DNA of 64,000 nucleotides from Kordiimonas sp. SCSIO 12610 (GCF_024398015.1 NZ_CP073747.1:2787001-2851000); one strand, 5' to 3'. Positions 28,493-38,347 are shown, counted from the first letter of the stretch. The notes: generated by a model not told the origin, from the letters alone. Numbers and translations: made by a program.

Positions 28493-29845
28493 CTAGCCAA
28501 TTAAAGCAAGCACCTGATCAATTGATTGTTCTTTTCTGTATTCTTCAAATACAGGCGTGCCGTTTTCACCGCCATCAAAGCTGTAACCATAGATAGCCGG
28601 TACTGGCAGAGCATTGAAGAAATATGGAATAGCAAAATAATATGCACCTGTGTCATGAGCAACGAGCCAATCATGTGCTTCAATCTCAGGCAACTCAATA
28701 TCCCTTGCAATCAGGTCACCAGAGAAACAACAGGGACCCGCAAGGTCATATTCTTTCATTGAGCCAGCTTTTGCTTTTCCATTCTGATCATAAACAGAGA
28801 ACCTCAACGCCCAATCAACAGGGCCGAAAACTGTCCGCGCAGCAATCTGAGCACCTGCATGTCCTATTGCAATATTCTTCCCACCCATTTGCTTAACATA
28901 CTCGGTTTTAGAAGCGAGCAATCCATTTTTAGCGAGTATAGATCGACCAAATTCGGTGAATATCTTATATTTACCACTGAACAGTTCAGGAAGATGGGGG
29001 CGCAAAAAGTCCGCATATTCTTTGAATGTCGGCGATATTTCATCGCTCATAAAATTGACAGGTAAACCACCGCCAATATCAATAGCGGTTACTTTTTGCT
29101 CCGGAAGCCCATCATTAATTTCATCAGCTAAATCAATAACGTCTCGTATGGAAGCAGCCATTAATTCAAATGAACAGCCTTGTGCGCCCACATGGACATG
29201 AAGTCTATTTAACCAGGGCACAGTTCTGTAGAGCTCGATCAATCGCTCTCTGTTCCCAGCGTCACGCATACCGACCCCAAATTTTGATGTTGGCGTTGCT
29301 GTGCTGGTGGACGCAATGGCACCGCCACCGCGTTGTGGGTTTAAACGAAAACCCGCAGGTCCTGTGGGGGCAGTTTTACTCGCGATATCAGCAACAATTT
29401 CATATTCGTCAAAATTATCAATGTGCAAACCAACACCAAGGTCAATGATCCGCTGAAGCGTAGATTTGGTTTTTGCAGGTTCATCAAATGAAATTTCACC
29501 CGCTGTAAAGCCTGCTCTTATTGCTTGTTCAAGCTCGGACGCGCTCGCAACTTCACACCCCATGCCACATTCTCTGACAAGTTTGAGTGTGGATAACATT
29601 GTGTTGGATTTCGCCGCGAATAGGTGCGTAAAATGACCTGGAAACGCGCTTTTTAATGAATTAACCGTGGCTTTAACACCGTCAATATCAAGAAAGCCTA
29701 TAAGATCGCAAGATGATCCTATAACACCTTGTGATATTGCACTGGTCAAAAGGCTCGTAACCTTTTCTCGTGTAGCATTACTAACCGCGCGAGAATATGG
29801 TTCACGACCAATCATTGTTGTTTGTTTTGTTGCTTCTTGACCCAT
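28493..29845 (-). CDS. Fold-III PLP decarboxylase (ornithine/diaminopimelate decarboxylase family)
   Basis: This 450-residue PLP enzyme has an alanine-racemase-like barrel with the PLP lysine in LFAAKSN (near residue 78), the GGGLP phosphate loop (residue about 257), and a C-terminal sheet domain carrying AGPCCFSGDLIARD and FEEYRKEQS. The CCFSGD motif supplies the active-site cysteine/aspartate used by this family for substrate binding. It is longer than LysA or NspC and is not an obvious match to either, so the substrate is left open. It stands alone on the minus strand, divergent from the TonB receptor at 30251 across a 405-bp gap. The related nspC gene at 53972 is a separate paralogue. Confidence 0.85.
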   Translation of the reverse strand: MGQEATKQTTMIGREPYSRAVSNATREKVTSLLTSAISQGVIGSSCDLIGFLDIDGVKATVNSLKSAFPGHFTHLFAAKSNTMLSTLKLVRECGMGCEVASASELEQAIRAGFTAGEISFDEPAKTKSTLQRIIDLGVGLHIDNFDEYEIVADIASKTAPTGPAGFRLNPQRGGGAIASTSTATPTSKFGVGMRDAGNRERLIELYRTVPWLNRLHVHVGAQGCSFELMAASIRDVIDLADEINDGLPEQKVTAIDIGGGLPVNFMSDEISPTFKEYADFLRPHLPELFSGKYKIFTEFGRSILAKNGLLASKTEYVKQMGGKNIAIGHAGAQIAARTVFGPVDWALRFSVYDQNGKAKAGSMKEYDLAGPCCFSGDLIARDIELPEIEAHDWLVAHDTGAYYFAIPYFFNALPVPAIYGYSFDGGENGTPVFEEYRKEQSIDQVLALIG

Positions 29846-30250
29846 AAGCGCCCCCTTTAGACGTAATCGATTTTGCTTATATTATGGAGCGTAAAGACCT
29901 GAGAGCCTACTTAAGCCCATTCTGATATAAACAACGTTTCCTCAGTCAACAGAATGAAACACGGATGTTATGTGGTCAAATTCAGAACTTTTATCAGGGT
30001 ATTCCTTTTAGGCATGGATGAGTGACTTTTAAAAACTCATCAGATTGAATAGTGTCATAAAGTATGAATTTGGATATTATTAATAATATTTTAAATATTC
30101 ATTTGGTTATTTTTTGTAATTAAATTACATATTTTACTAAATTCATCCCATAACTAAAAGCTATATACGTGTGCAATATTGATATTTGTCCTGACACAGC
30201 GTTCCATGACTATAATGTGAGAATAAATTGATAAATATGGGAGGAATATC
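29846..30250. other. AT-rich intergenic promoter region
   Basis: This AT-rich gap lies between the divergent PLP decarboxylase and the TonB receptor. It must hold both promoters, but no consensus promoter or clear palindrome stands out. A T/A-rich tract is near 30050-30140. No coding frame is supported. Confidence 0.5.
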
Positions 30251-33200
30251 ATGCGGGGCAGAAACTTACTCCGTTCAATTTTACTAGGATCTATTAGCCT
30301 AAGTGCTGCGCAAGGTGTGTACGCACAAAATTCATCACAAGACGCAGGCACTGACGAGGACGAAGTTTTCGAAGAAATCGTCGTGACCGGTACTCAGATT
30401 AAGGGCTCAGACATAGCAGGTTCTCTTCCTGTTACTGTTCTAGACAGCGAAGCCTTCAAGGAAAATGGCTTTTCAACCGGTGAAGACATTCTCAGAGCTA
30501 TACCACAAGTTGGTTCCATTGGATTTGGTGCCGTAAGGGGCGGTATTACTGGTGTCAACGCAGCTCGGGGTGATATCGCATCTTTCAACCTGAGAAGTAT
30601 CGGCGAAGGTAATACACTCGTACTTATTAATGGCCGCAGAACTGTGTTGCACCCAATTACCCAAACAAGTTCGTTTGACGGTGTACCTGTAACAACATCA
30701 AACGCTAATGCCCTGCCACCGGGCGCGATTGAGCGCGTTGAGGTTCTTCGGGACGGCGCAGCAGCACTATACGGTGCAGACGCAGTAGCAGGCGTTGTAA
30801 ACTATTTACTGCAAGATGATTTCACAGGCACGCAAGTTACTGGCCGAATTGGGTTTGAAGAAGACGGTGGCCAGGAAGATTTCAACTTCAAGGTAACTCA
30901 TGGTTTCGACCTTAATGAAGGTAGAACCAATATAGTTGTATCTGCAAGTTACGACAATCGCAGTGGTTTCAATGCATTGCAAAAAGACTTTATCAACTCT
31001 GAAGACCTTAGAAGCCTCGTTCCAGAAGAATTTGCTGGTGACTTATCGCTCGACAACAGATCAAGCTTAGAGGTAACTCCTTTCTTTGATCTGGATGGTA
31101 TTGGCACTTTCCATCTTCGCCCAACAAACCTTACCGCTGATAATGGTTCACTACTCGGTGCTGCTCAGTGTGGTGGTCGTGGATTGACCCCGGAATCAGT
31201 TCAGCTAACAGATGGACTACAAAGCCTCTGTATTGACTCAGGAAGCCATAACCGCGCTCTTCGCCCAAACAGATTGGCGCAAAGAACGCTCATTCCGGAT
31301 AATGAACGCGTAAATATCTTCGGCTTTGCCAAGCATGAAATTAATTCTAATCTCGAAGCGTATGCTGAGGTTTCTTACTATTATGCTCAAACAGAGCGTA
31401 CATTTGAGCAAGCTAGTATCCTCAGTAATGGACGCTTCTTTGTTCCTGCTGATTATTTCTATAACCCGTTCGGCCCTGTTACCTTTGCTGACGGCAGAGT
31501 TAATCCAAACCGGTTACCTGGCCTTGATCCAAACGTTGTTCCGGAAGAAGGTTTAGGGTTTGAACTCTTAAGTCTACGTCCTGTTGACCTTGGCCCACGT
31601 GAAATCGAAGTCACAAGCTACAGCTATCGTTTCTTAGGTGGCTTACGCGGTAACTGGGGCGAGTGGGATTTCGATACTGCAGTCCTCTACAGCGCAGCAG
31701 ATACTATTGACCGCTTCTCTAACCGGATTTCAACATCTCTGCTACAGCAATCACTCAGCCTCGACACACCGGACGCTTACAACATTTTCACTGGTGTTAA
31801 CCCAAGTGACCCGTCAAGCATTGTTGACCTAACAGTTAACCCGCGTTCAGTTATCGAACCGTTCCTGGTTGATGGTTTCCGTGATGCAGAATCATCCCTA
31901 TTCCTTGCTGACTTTAAGGTTTCAAACCCATCTGTGTTTGAATTACCAGCAGGCGGCGTCGGCGTAGCGGCTGGTATCGAATATCGCCGTGAGACATTGG
32001 ATGAAAACAACTCTGCTATTTTTGATGGTAGCCAACCGTTTATTGACCCCCTAGACACAAGCCTTGCGCCAGGCGAAGTAACAAATCTATCCAACCTTCA
32101 GGGTAGTAGTGTTCGCCCGGACTTCAACGGTGACCGGAATGTTTTTTCTGCTTATGCTGAAGCACTCATTCCTGTTGTCAGAGACGCTCCTCTTGCGCAA
32201 AGCATTGATATTCAGCTTGCAGGTCGTTACGAGCGCTTCTCTGGCTTTGGTGATATCTTTAGGCCTAAGTTTGCCCTTTCTTGGTTCCCAATTCAGGAAA
32301 TCCAGTTCCGCGGTGCTTACTCGCTTGGCTTCAGAGCACCTAACCTGGTTCAGCTGAATTCACCAGCAACATCAATTACAACGGGTGTTGACGATTACGC
32401 AGAAGGTATCTTGCTAGGCACTGGTGATATCAACAACGGGCCAGATAACGGTAACTATATTCTGGAAACAGCAGGTAACCCTGACCTGGAGCCAGAACGC
32501 ACTAAAAACCTAAGCTTGGGTGTCGTTATAGAACCAACACCAGGTCTGATCATTACAGCTGATTTCTGGCGTATTGAACAAAATGGTACTGTTGGCGTAT
32601 TTAGCGATGAAAACGAATCTCGTTTGGATGCGGTATTGAGAGCACAAGGCTCATTCAACCCATCTGTTATTCGTGGCACTCCGGATGAAGATAACCCACT
32701 TGGCGAAATCTTGATCATTCAACGTAGCTTCGAAAACCTTGGCCAACGTATTACTCGCGGCCTTGATTTTGGCATCAACTACAGCTTTGAAACTGATATC
32801 GGTGGCTTCAATATTGATTTGAATGCAGCACGTTTGTTGGCGTTCAATCAAGCACCGAGCGGTGCGGCTCAAGCGCTTGTAGACTTCGGTGCAAACCCTG
32901 ATGTTCTTGGTGCAGCCGTTGGTTCTGCTCTTGAAATCGAGTTCTTCCCAAAATGGCGGGGCACAGGCCGATTAACATGGAACAGTAATGATGGCCTTTG
33001 GGGTGCATCTTTATTCGCAAATTATGTCGGTGAAGTTTTTGAGCCAACTGTGACAGACCCAAATGGGAACTTCTTCCAGGTTGACGACCAAATTCGCGTT
33101 AACACATCGATTGTACGTAGAGATTTGTTCATAGAAGACACTACAATCCGGATTGGTGTGAATAACCTATTTGATGTGGACCCACCGCTAGCCGACGAAA

Positions 33201-33274
33201 GCTTTGGCTTTGAAGGTGAATTACACTCCCCGCTCGGCCGTTTGTTCTTTGTTGATTATACAATTAACTTCTAA
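30251..33274 (+). CDS. TonB-dependent outer-membrane receptor (large, peptide/organic ligand type)
   Basis: This 1007-residue receptor starts at the ATG at 30251, preceded by GGGAGGA, with a signal peptide cleaved near GVYAQNSS. The plug has the VTGTQIKGSD segment and the INGRRTV and EVLRDGAAALYGADAVAGV motifs of the large receptors common in alpha- and gammaproteobacteria. A long barrel ends in DYTINF. It is followed by a hairpin terminator and then by a lipoprotein amidohydrolase and a secreted FG-GAP protein. The context suggests uptake of an acylated amino acid or peptide-like compound, which is inference only. Confidence 0.92.
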   Translation: MRGRNLLRSILLGSISLSAAQGVYAQNSSQDAGTDEDEVFEEIVVTGTQIKGSDIAGSLPVTVLDSEAFKENGFSTGEDILRAIPQVGSIGFGAVRGGITGVNAARGDIASFNLRSIGEGNTLVLINGRRTVLHPITQTSSFDGVPVTTSNANALPPGAIERVEVLRDGAAALYGADAVAGVVNYLLQDDFTGTQVTGRIGFEEDGGQEDFNFKVTHGFDLNEGRTNIVVSASYDNRSGFNALQKDFINSEDLRSLVPEEFAGDLSLDNRSSLEVTPFFDLDGIGTFHLRPTNLTADNGSLLGAAQCGGRGLTPESVQLTDGLQSLCIDSGSHNRALRPNRLAQRTLIPDNERVNIFGFAKHEINSNLEAYAEVSYYYAQTERTFEQASILSNGRFFVPADYFYNPFGPVTFADGRVNPNRLPGLDPNVVPEEGLGFELLSLRPVDLGPREIEVTSYSYRFLGGLRGNWGEWDFDTAVLYSAADTIDRFSNRISTSLLQQSLSLDTPDAYNIFTGVNPSDPSSIVDLTVNPRSVIEPFLVDGFRDAESSLFLADFKVSNPSVFELPAGGVGVAAGIEYRRETLDENNSAIFDGSQPFIDPLDTSLAPGEVTNLSNLQGSSVRPDFNGDRNVFSAYAEALIPVVRDAPLAQSIDIQLAGRYERFSGFGDIFRPKFALSWFPIQEIQFRGAYSLGFRAPNLVQLNSPATSITTGVDDYAEGILLGTGDINNGPDNGNYILETAGNPDLEPERTKNLSLGVVIEPTPGLIITADFWRIEQNGTVGVFSDENESRLDAVLRAQGSFNPSVIRGTPDEDNPLGEILIIQRSFENLGQRITRGLDFGINYSFETDIGGFNIDLNAARLLAFNQAPSGAAQALVDFGANPDVLGAAVGSALEIEFFPKWRGTGRLTWNSNDGLWGASLFANYVGEVFEPTVTDPNGNFFQVDDQIRVNTSIVRRDLFIEDTTIRIGVNNLFDVDPPLADESFGFEGELHSPLGRLFFVDYTINF

Positions 33275-33294
33275 TACGAGCTGAGTAAAACTGC

Positions 33295-33334
33295 AATTCA
33301 GGGAATGGTATTAAACCCGTTCCCTGAATTTTTT
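33295..33334 (+). terminator. Intrinsic terminator/attenuator after the TonB receptor
   Basis: An 11-bp perfect stem (AATTCAGGGAA / TTCCCTGAATT) with a 14-nt loop is followed by a T run. It lies 21 bp after the receptor stop and 44 bp before the amidohydrolase start. It could end the transcript or let only part of it through. Confidence 0.8.
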
Positions 33335-33377
33335 AAAGTGATGATTAGATCAATCTATAATAGTTTTTGAGGTGGTC

Positions 33378-34988
33378 ATGGTTAATCCTTTACGTGTTTT
33401 CATGCTATCAAGTTTAATAGCCATAACTACATCGTGTGCTCCTTCAAACGAGCATGAGAAACATCAACAGTTTGATACAGTTATCATTAATGGAACTGTT
33501 TTTTCTGGAAATCCTGATGATAACGGGCAAACCCTTGACATTGGTATCAAGGATGAACGGATTGTCTTCATTGGCGACTTAGGTAATACGAGCTACAAAA
33601 CCGAAAAAACAATCGATGCATCCGGTCATATTGTTTCACCCGGCTTTATAGACCCCCACACTCATGCGCTTGGTGATCTGCAAAACACCGACACAAGCAT
33701 AAATGTTAATTATTTAACACAAGGGGTTACAACTGTATTTGTTGGCAACGATGGAGGCGGCCCTGTTGATACCGAAGCTGTTATGGCCGATGTCAAAGCA
33801 AAATCACCAGGAACGAACGTTGCATTCTTCATCGGTCACGGCAAAGTCAGAAGCCATGTTGTCGGCGATGATGCACGAGCACCCAGCACTGATGAGCTTA
33901 AGCGAATGCGTGAACTTGTTCATGCTTCGATGGAAGCGGGCGCAGTTGGTTTGTCGTCAGGTCTTTTTTATGATCCCGGCAGTTTTTCAGAAACAGCAGA
34001 GGTCATCGCGCTAGCAGAAGAAATAGCGCCATATGGCGGCGTTTATGACACCCATCTGCGCGATGAAAGCGCTTATAACATTGGCCTTATCGCATCCGTA
34101 GAAGAAGCAATTGAAATCGGCCGCCAAAGCGGTGCAAAAGTCCATTTGGCCCACATTAAGGCGCTTGGAACGGTTGTTTGGGGACAAAGTGCAGACATTA
34201 TAAAGATCGTGGAAGCCGCACATAGTGAAGGCTTGAAAGTAACCGCTGATCAATATCCTTGGCGTGCATCAGGAACACGCATCTCAAATGCGCTGGTTCC
34301 CATATGGGCTAAAGACGGTGGTAACGATGCGATGATTGCGCGCCTTGCGGACCCCACACTCGCGGATCGCCTCAAGCAAGACATGGAAGAAGCCTTGAAA
34401 ATCCGCGGCGGACCAGATGCCTTGTTGGTTGTAGATAGCCCACTCGAAGACATTAAAGGTAAAACACTTCGGGAAATCGCGGAAGAGAGAAAACTGACTT
34501 TTGTTGATGCCGCTAAAGAAATCATAATTGCCGGCAACGCGCGTGTTGCATCATTCAATATGAATGACGATGATATAAGAGCGTTTATGGCTCAACCTTG
34601 GGTGATGACAAGCTCTGACGGCACAAATGGGCATCCCCGTAAATACGCCAGTTTCCCGCGAAAATATACGCAGTATATCAAAGATAATCAAAATCATGCA
34701 CCGGTAATGGATTTAGGGCGTTTCATTCATCAAAGCAGCGGGTTAACCGCAGAAACTTTTTCGCTTTGTGATCGTGGGTATATCCGGGAAGGCTACATTG
34801 CCGATATAACCATCTTTGACCCTGATCGTTATGCAGATAAGGCCGATTTTTATAACGCTACACTTCTCAGTGAGGGCGTAACCGACTTATTGGTCAATGG
34901 CGTTCAAATGATTGAAGCTGGTCGCTTAACGGGCAATCGCTCAGGCCAAGTTCTGAAACGCGACAATTGTAATTTCAAGAAACCATAA
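33378..34988 (+). CDS. N-acyl-D-amino-acid deacylase-like amidohydrolase, lipoprotein
   Basis: This 536-residue metal-dependent amidohydrolase belongs to the D-aminoacylase branch. The start at 33378 follows GAGG. The N-terminus is a lipoprotein-type signal ending at Cys20 (AITTSCAPS), so the enzyme is probably anchored in a membrane facing the periplasm. Metal-site motifs are SPGFIDPHTHA, GAVGLSSGLFYDPG, DTHLRDES, VHLAHIKALG and TSSDGTNGHPRKY. Family members deacylate N-acyl-D-amino acids, but dipeptidase or lactonase roles also occur in relatives. It is followed 39 bp later by an FG-GAP protein and probably shares its transcript. Confidence 0.87.
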   Translation: MVNPLRVFMLSSLIAITTSCAPSNEHEKHQQFDTVIINGTVFSGNPDDNGQTLDIGIKDERIVFIGDLGNTSYKTEKTIDASGHIVSPGFIDPHTHALGDLQNTDTSINVNYLTQGVTTVFVGNDGGGPVDTEAVMADVKAKSPGTNVAFFIGHGKVRSHVVGDDARAPSTDELKRMRELVHASMEAGAVGLSSGLFYDPGSFSETAEVIALAEEIAPYGGVYDTHLRDESAYNIGLIASVEEAIEIGRQSGAKVHLAHIKALGTVVWGQSADIIKIVEAAHSEGLKVTADQYPWRASGTRISNALVPIWAKDGGNDAMIARLADPTLADRLKQDMEEALKIRGGPDALLVVDSPLEDIKGKTLREIAEERKLTFVDAAKEIIIAGNARVASFNMNDDDIRAFMAQPWVMTSSDGTNGHPRKYASFPRKYTQYIKDNQNHAPVMDLGRFIHQSSGLTAETFSLCDRGYIREGYIADITIFDPDRYADKADFYNATLLSEGVTDLLVNGVQMIEAGRLTGNRSGQVLKRDNCNFKKP

Positions 34989-35027
34989 CGCTGACTAAGT
35001 TCACGACTTTGCAAAAGATACGTTGCT

Positions 35028-36539
35028 ATGAAAAAAATAAAGCACTCTAAAATTGTTAGGTCTTTTTCGATCGTGATCTCAGCTGGTTTGTTAGTCGGTT
35101 TTCAACCCGTACCGACCGATATTCCGCATTTCACGCAAGTCCAAGCTGAATTGTTTGCAGGCCCAGAAGCTCAGGCGGTTGTATGGGCAGATTTTGACAA
35201 TGACGGAGACCTGGATCTAACGGTAGGGTACAGACGTGGCGGCATCAAGTTTTTTGCCCAAACCAAAGGCACCTTCCAAGATGCAAAGGACATCATTGGT
35301 ATACCATCAGACATGACAGACTATAGGGCCCTATCGTGGGGCGACTATAATGCCGATGGTTACCCTGATTTGTATGTCGGATTTGGCCGAGACACAGGAC
35401 TAAAAAACCGCCTTTATCGAGGTAGTCAGAATGGTTTCGAGGAAGTTGCGGAGAATGTTGGTCTCGATGTTATCGGCACAACGCGGCAGAGTATCTGGAT
35501 AGACTATGACCAAGACGGTGATAGCGATCTGTTTGTAACGATGCGCGACCGCACCAGCAGACTGTATCAAAATAACAACGGCAAATTTATTGACATCAGC
35601 TCGTCTTCTGGCTTAAGCGACCCACGGCGCGGTGTTGGTGCGGTATGGTTCGACTTTGATCAGGACAGTGATTTAGATCTATATGCGCCGAACCAATCAG
35701 GAGACCGAGACGGCTTTTACCAAAACAATAATGGTCAGTTCATGGATATAGCTCAAACCTTGGGAATGGATAAAGCGCGACGCCCACTGAATGAAGGAAG
35801 CGTTGGCGCTACCTTATGTGATGTCAATGCTGATGGGCATATGGATATTTTCGTTCCTGTTTATGGCGCCGACATGCTTTATATAGCTGATGGTAAAGGC
35901 GGTTACAGAGAAGCTGCAAAAGATTGGGGCGTAAATGCCACTGACTTGGCCGTTAGCGCAGATTGCGGTGATTTTGACAATGATGGCCGCGATGATCTTT
36001 ACGTTGTCGCATATAAGCGCGGTGAAACACATGGTTATGACCACCTGTATCATAATCAGGGCGATCACTTTATCGACCTATTTCCCAAGGAACATGAGCT
36101 GTTTGACGGAGACCACGGTGTTCGTTTCAGTGATTACGACAACGACGGTGACCTTGATATAGCAATCAGCAATCGCAGCAAAGATGGCCGTGTTAGCTTA
36201 TGGAAGAATGAGCTCATCAATAGGGATACAATCAAGTCGGAAACTGGGGCACATTTTCTCAAAATTTTACTCCTTGATGCGGATGGTCGCTATACCCGTC
36301 AAGGTGATGAAATAAGAGTTTTCGATCACAAGACCAGTCGTGTAATTGGTACGAAAATTATTGATACCGGTGGGGGATATATCTCGCAGAATATGCAACC
36401 CGTTCACTTTGGCCTTGGAGAGGTAGAAAAGGTTGACGTTGAAGTAACATCCATTACCCAAGCGGGCAGGATCAAACAAAAAATTAGCAATGTGAATAGC
36501 GATCAAACCATCACTATTCGCCTTCAATCAAACAAATAA
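35028..36539 (+). CDS. Secreted FG-GAP/VCBS repeat protein with ASPIC/UnbV C-terminus
   Basis: This 503-residue protein has an N-terminal signal peptide (SFSIVISAGLLVGFQP). Seven calcium-loop repeats of the form D-x-[DN]-x-D-[GS]-x-x-D-[LI] (for example DFDNDGDLDL, DYNADGYPDL, DYDNDGDLDI) span residues about 55-385 and should build a beta-propeller. The C-terminal stretch (GGGYISQNMQPVHFGLG) matches the ASPIC/UnbV domain seen in CRTAC1-like proteins. No catalytic site is visible. It probably binds a substrate or surface in the periplasm or outside the cell. The gabT start is only 29 bp downstream. Confidence 0.87.
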   Translation: MKKIKHSKIVRSFSIVISAGLLVGFQPVPTDIPHFTQVQAELFAGPEAQAVVWADFDNDGDLDLTVGYRRGGIKFFAQTKGTFQDAKDIIGIPSDMTDYRALSWGDYNADGYPDLYVGFGRDTGLKNRLYRGSQNGFEEVAENVGLDVIGTTRQSIWIDYDQDGDSDLFVTMRDRTSRLYQNNNGKFIDISSSSGLSDPRRGVGAVWFDFDQDSDLDLYAPNQSGDRDGFYQNNNGQFMDIAQTLGMDKARRPLNEGSVGATLCDVNADGHMDIFVPVYGADMLYIADGKGGYREAAKDWGVNATDLAVSADCGDFDNDGRDDLYVVAYKRGETHGYDHLYHNQGDHFIDLFPKEHELFDGDHGVRFSDYDNDGDLDIAISNRSKDGRVSLWKNELINRDTIKSETGAHFLKILLLDADGRYTRQGDEIRVFDHKTSRVIGTKIIDTGGGYISQNMQPVHFGLGEVEKVDVEVTSITQAGRIKQKISNVNSDQTITIRLQSNK

Positions 36540-36568
36540 TTTTAAACTTGGAATATAAAGGACTAATC

Positions 36569-37858
36569 GTGGTTCAAACTAATAAAGATTTACATGAGCG
36601 TCGACTTGGCGCCCTCCCCTCAGGCCTTGCGTCTGTCGCGCCGTTTTACGTCGATCGGGCGCTAAACGCAGAATTATGGGATGTGGAAAATAACCGCTAT
36701 CTTGATTTTGCAACAGGAATTGCTGTTTGTAACACAGGTCACTGTCATCCGAAGGTTGTTGAGGCCGCAAAAAGCCAGCTAGACCGTGTTATGCACACAT
36801 GTGCGATGGTTGTTATGTATGATGAGTATGTAACACTCGCGGAAAAGATCAACAGCCTCGTTCCCATCAACAATGCTCGTTCTGTATTTTTTAATTCTGG
36901 TGCCGAAGCCGTTGAAAACGCCGTCCGTATCGCCCGTACAGCAACAAAACGACCCGGTATTATTACACTTCGTGGCGGATATCATGGCCGCACAGCGCTA
37001 ACAAGCACCATGAACGGCAAGGTAGCGCCATACCGCGCTGGCCATGTTGGAGGGCACGCACCTAACATCTATCATGCGCTTGCACCAATGCACCCACACA
37101 CATCAGAAGCAGAAGCCTTAAAATCGATAGAGCATGTTTTCAAGGTTGAAATTGAAGCTGATCAGGTTGCTGCTGTTGTTGTTGAACCAGTTATGGGCGA
37201 AGGCGGCTTCTATCCGCTATCACCGTCCTATATGCAGGCGCTCAGGTCTTTGACAGAAAAGCACGGTATTCTGTTGATTGCAGATGAAGTTCAAACAGGT
37301 TTTGGTCGCACAGGAAAATTATTTGCAACTGAGCATAGCGGTATCGAGCCAGATATTATGACCATTGCCAAAGCAATGGGCGGCGGTATGCCAATCTCTG
37401 GTGTTGTTGGCAAAGCCGAAATTATGGACAGTGTTAATCCTGGCGGCATTGGTGGCACCTACAGCGGCAACCCCGTTTCATGTGCAGCAGCTCTTGCTGC
37501 GATCGATGTTATCATCGAAGACAAACTTTCTGAACGCGCTGAGGCAATCGGCCAAGCTTTTGACGAATGTTTCACTAACCTTAAGGCAGAAAACCCCGAC
37601 CTTCCGATTGGCGCCGTTCGCGGCAACGGTGCAATGTGTGCCATTGAGTTTCTAAAAACCGAGGATGGTCAAACCATTCCAGATACGGAAATTGTTCCCA
37701 AGGTAATTGCTAATGCAAAAGAAGAAGGCTTGATCGTTCTAGCGTGCGGATATTACGGCAACTGTATCCGTGTCCTACCACCGCTAACTGTTCCTGACAA
37801 TCAACTTTCTGAAGGCCTAAACAAGCTAAAAGCGGCCATTCAAAAAGCAGCAAAATAA
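36569..37858 (+). CDS. gabT: 4-aminobutyrate aminotransferase
   Basis: This 429-residue class-III PLP aminotransferase moves the amino group of GABA, or a similar omega-amino acid, to 2-oxoglutarate, giving succinic semialdehyde. The GTG start at 36569 is chosen because AAAGGA lies six bases upstream. Key motifs are FNSGAEAVENAVRIAR, RGGYHGRTALTSTM, IADEVQTGFGRTGK and the PLP lysine in TIAKAMGGGMPIS. It opens the amine gene group that ends with the aldehyde dehydrogenase at 45775. By spacing it could also be read through from the FG-GAP gene. Confidence 0.92.
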   Translation: MVQTNKDLHERRLGALPSGLASVAPFYVDRALNAELWDVENNRYLDFATGIAVCNTGHCHPKVVEAAKSQLDRVMHTCAMVVMYDEYVTLAEKINSLVPINNARSVFFNSGAEAVENAVRIARTATKRPGIITLRGGYHGRTALTSTMNGKVAPYRAGHVGGHAPNIYHALAPMHPHTSEAEALKSIEHVFKVEIEADQVAAVVVEPVMGEGGFYPLSPSYMQALRSLTEKHGILLIADEVQTGFGRTGKLFATEHSGIEPDIMTIAKAMGGGMPISGVVGKAEIMDSVNPGGIGGTYSGNPVSCAAALAAIDVIIEDKLSERAEAIGQAFDECFTNLKAENPDLPIGAVRGNGAMCAIEFLKTEDGQTIPDTEIVPKVIANAKEEGLIVLACGYYGNCIRVLPPLTVPDNQLSEGLNKLKAAIQKAAK

Positions 37859-37874
37859 CATTGTAAACGAAGGT

Positions 37875-37910
37875 ACAGGCCTTAGTGTTCATCCGACATA
37901 GGGCCTGTTT
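37875..37910 (+). terminator. Weak stem-loop after gabT
   Basis: ACAGGCC and GGCCTGT form a 7-bp stem with a 20-nt loop, followed by only two further T residues after the stem. It lies between convergent genes and may act as a weak terminator. Confidence 0.4.
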
Positions 37911-37921
37911 CAAAGGGTACT

Positions 37922-38347
37922 TTACTTTAAACTGAACTTGGATTTTTCAATTGGCGCAAGCTCGTCTGTATGGCTGGCATCCAAATCCCCAGCGATTGCC
38001 GTCCCATCAGACGCTCCTTCATCAATTGTATGGATTGCCTCGAGGTCATTACGTGTCCACCAATACCAGAAGCCTTGACTACGGAGCCATTTTTCAGCCC
38101 GGTCCAGATCATTCCATTCACGGCCAAGGCCGCGTGCGCTATTTACTCTCGCTAATTGGCCATCAACGTATACCAAAATTCCCCACGCAAAAGGATGACG
38201 AGTTTGATCACCATACCCACCTCCCTTTTGTTGGCGATGTACGCGGTAGACCACAGGAAACTCACCTAACCTGCCTGCTTCACGCAAAAACGGCAAATCA
38301 GCCTGTGTAATGGTCATTGTTACACCCAAAGCTACATCTTGATCCAT
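37922..38347 (-). CDS. Hypothetical protein, Trp-rich, unrecognised
   Basis: This 141-residue soluble protein has a distinctive segment GFWYWWTRNDLEAI near residue 90 and an acidic C-terminus. Its PFAWGILVYVDGQ and ARGLGREWNDLDRAEKWLR segments look like a compact alpha/beta fold, but I do not recognise the family. The start at 38347 has GAGG rather far upstream; an internal ATG at codon 11 is possible. It is encoded opposite to the amine genes on both sides. Confidence 0.6.
   Translation of the reverse strand: MDQDVALGVTMTITQADLPFLREAGRLGEFPVVYRVHRQQKGGGYGDQTRHPFAWGILVYVDGQLARVNSARGLGREWNDLDRAEKWLRSQGFWYWWTRNDLEAIHTIDEGASDGTAIAGDLDASHTDELAPIEKSKFSLK

Noticed and set aside
28331-28504. 57-codon plus-strand frame with TTG start between the membrane protein and the decarboxylase
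   Set aside because: No ATG, no ribosome site and no recognisable family; it also overlaps the end of the decarboxylase gene. Kept only as a note in the intergenic entry.
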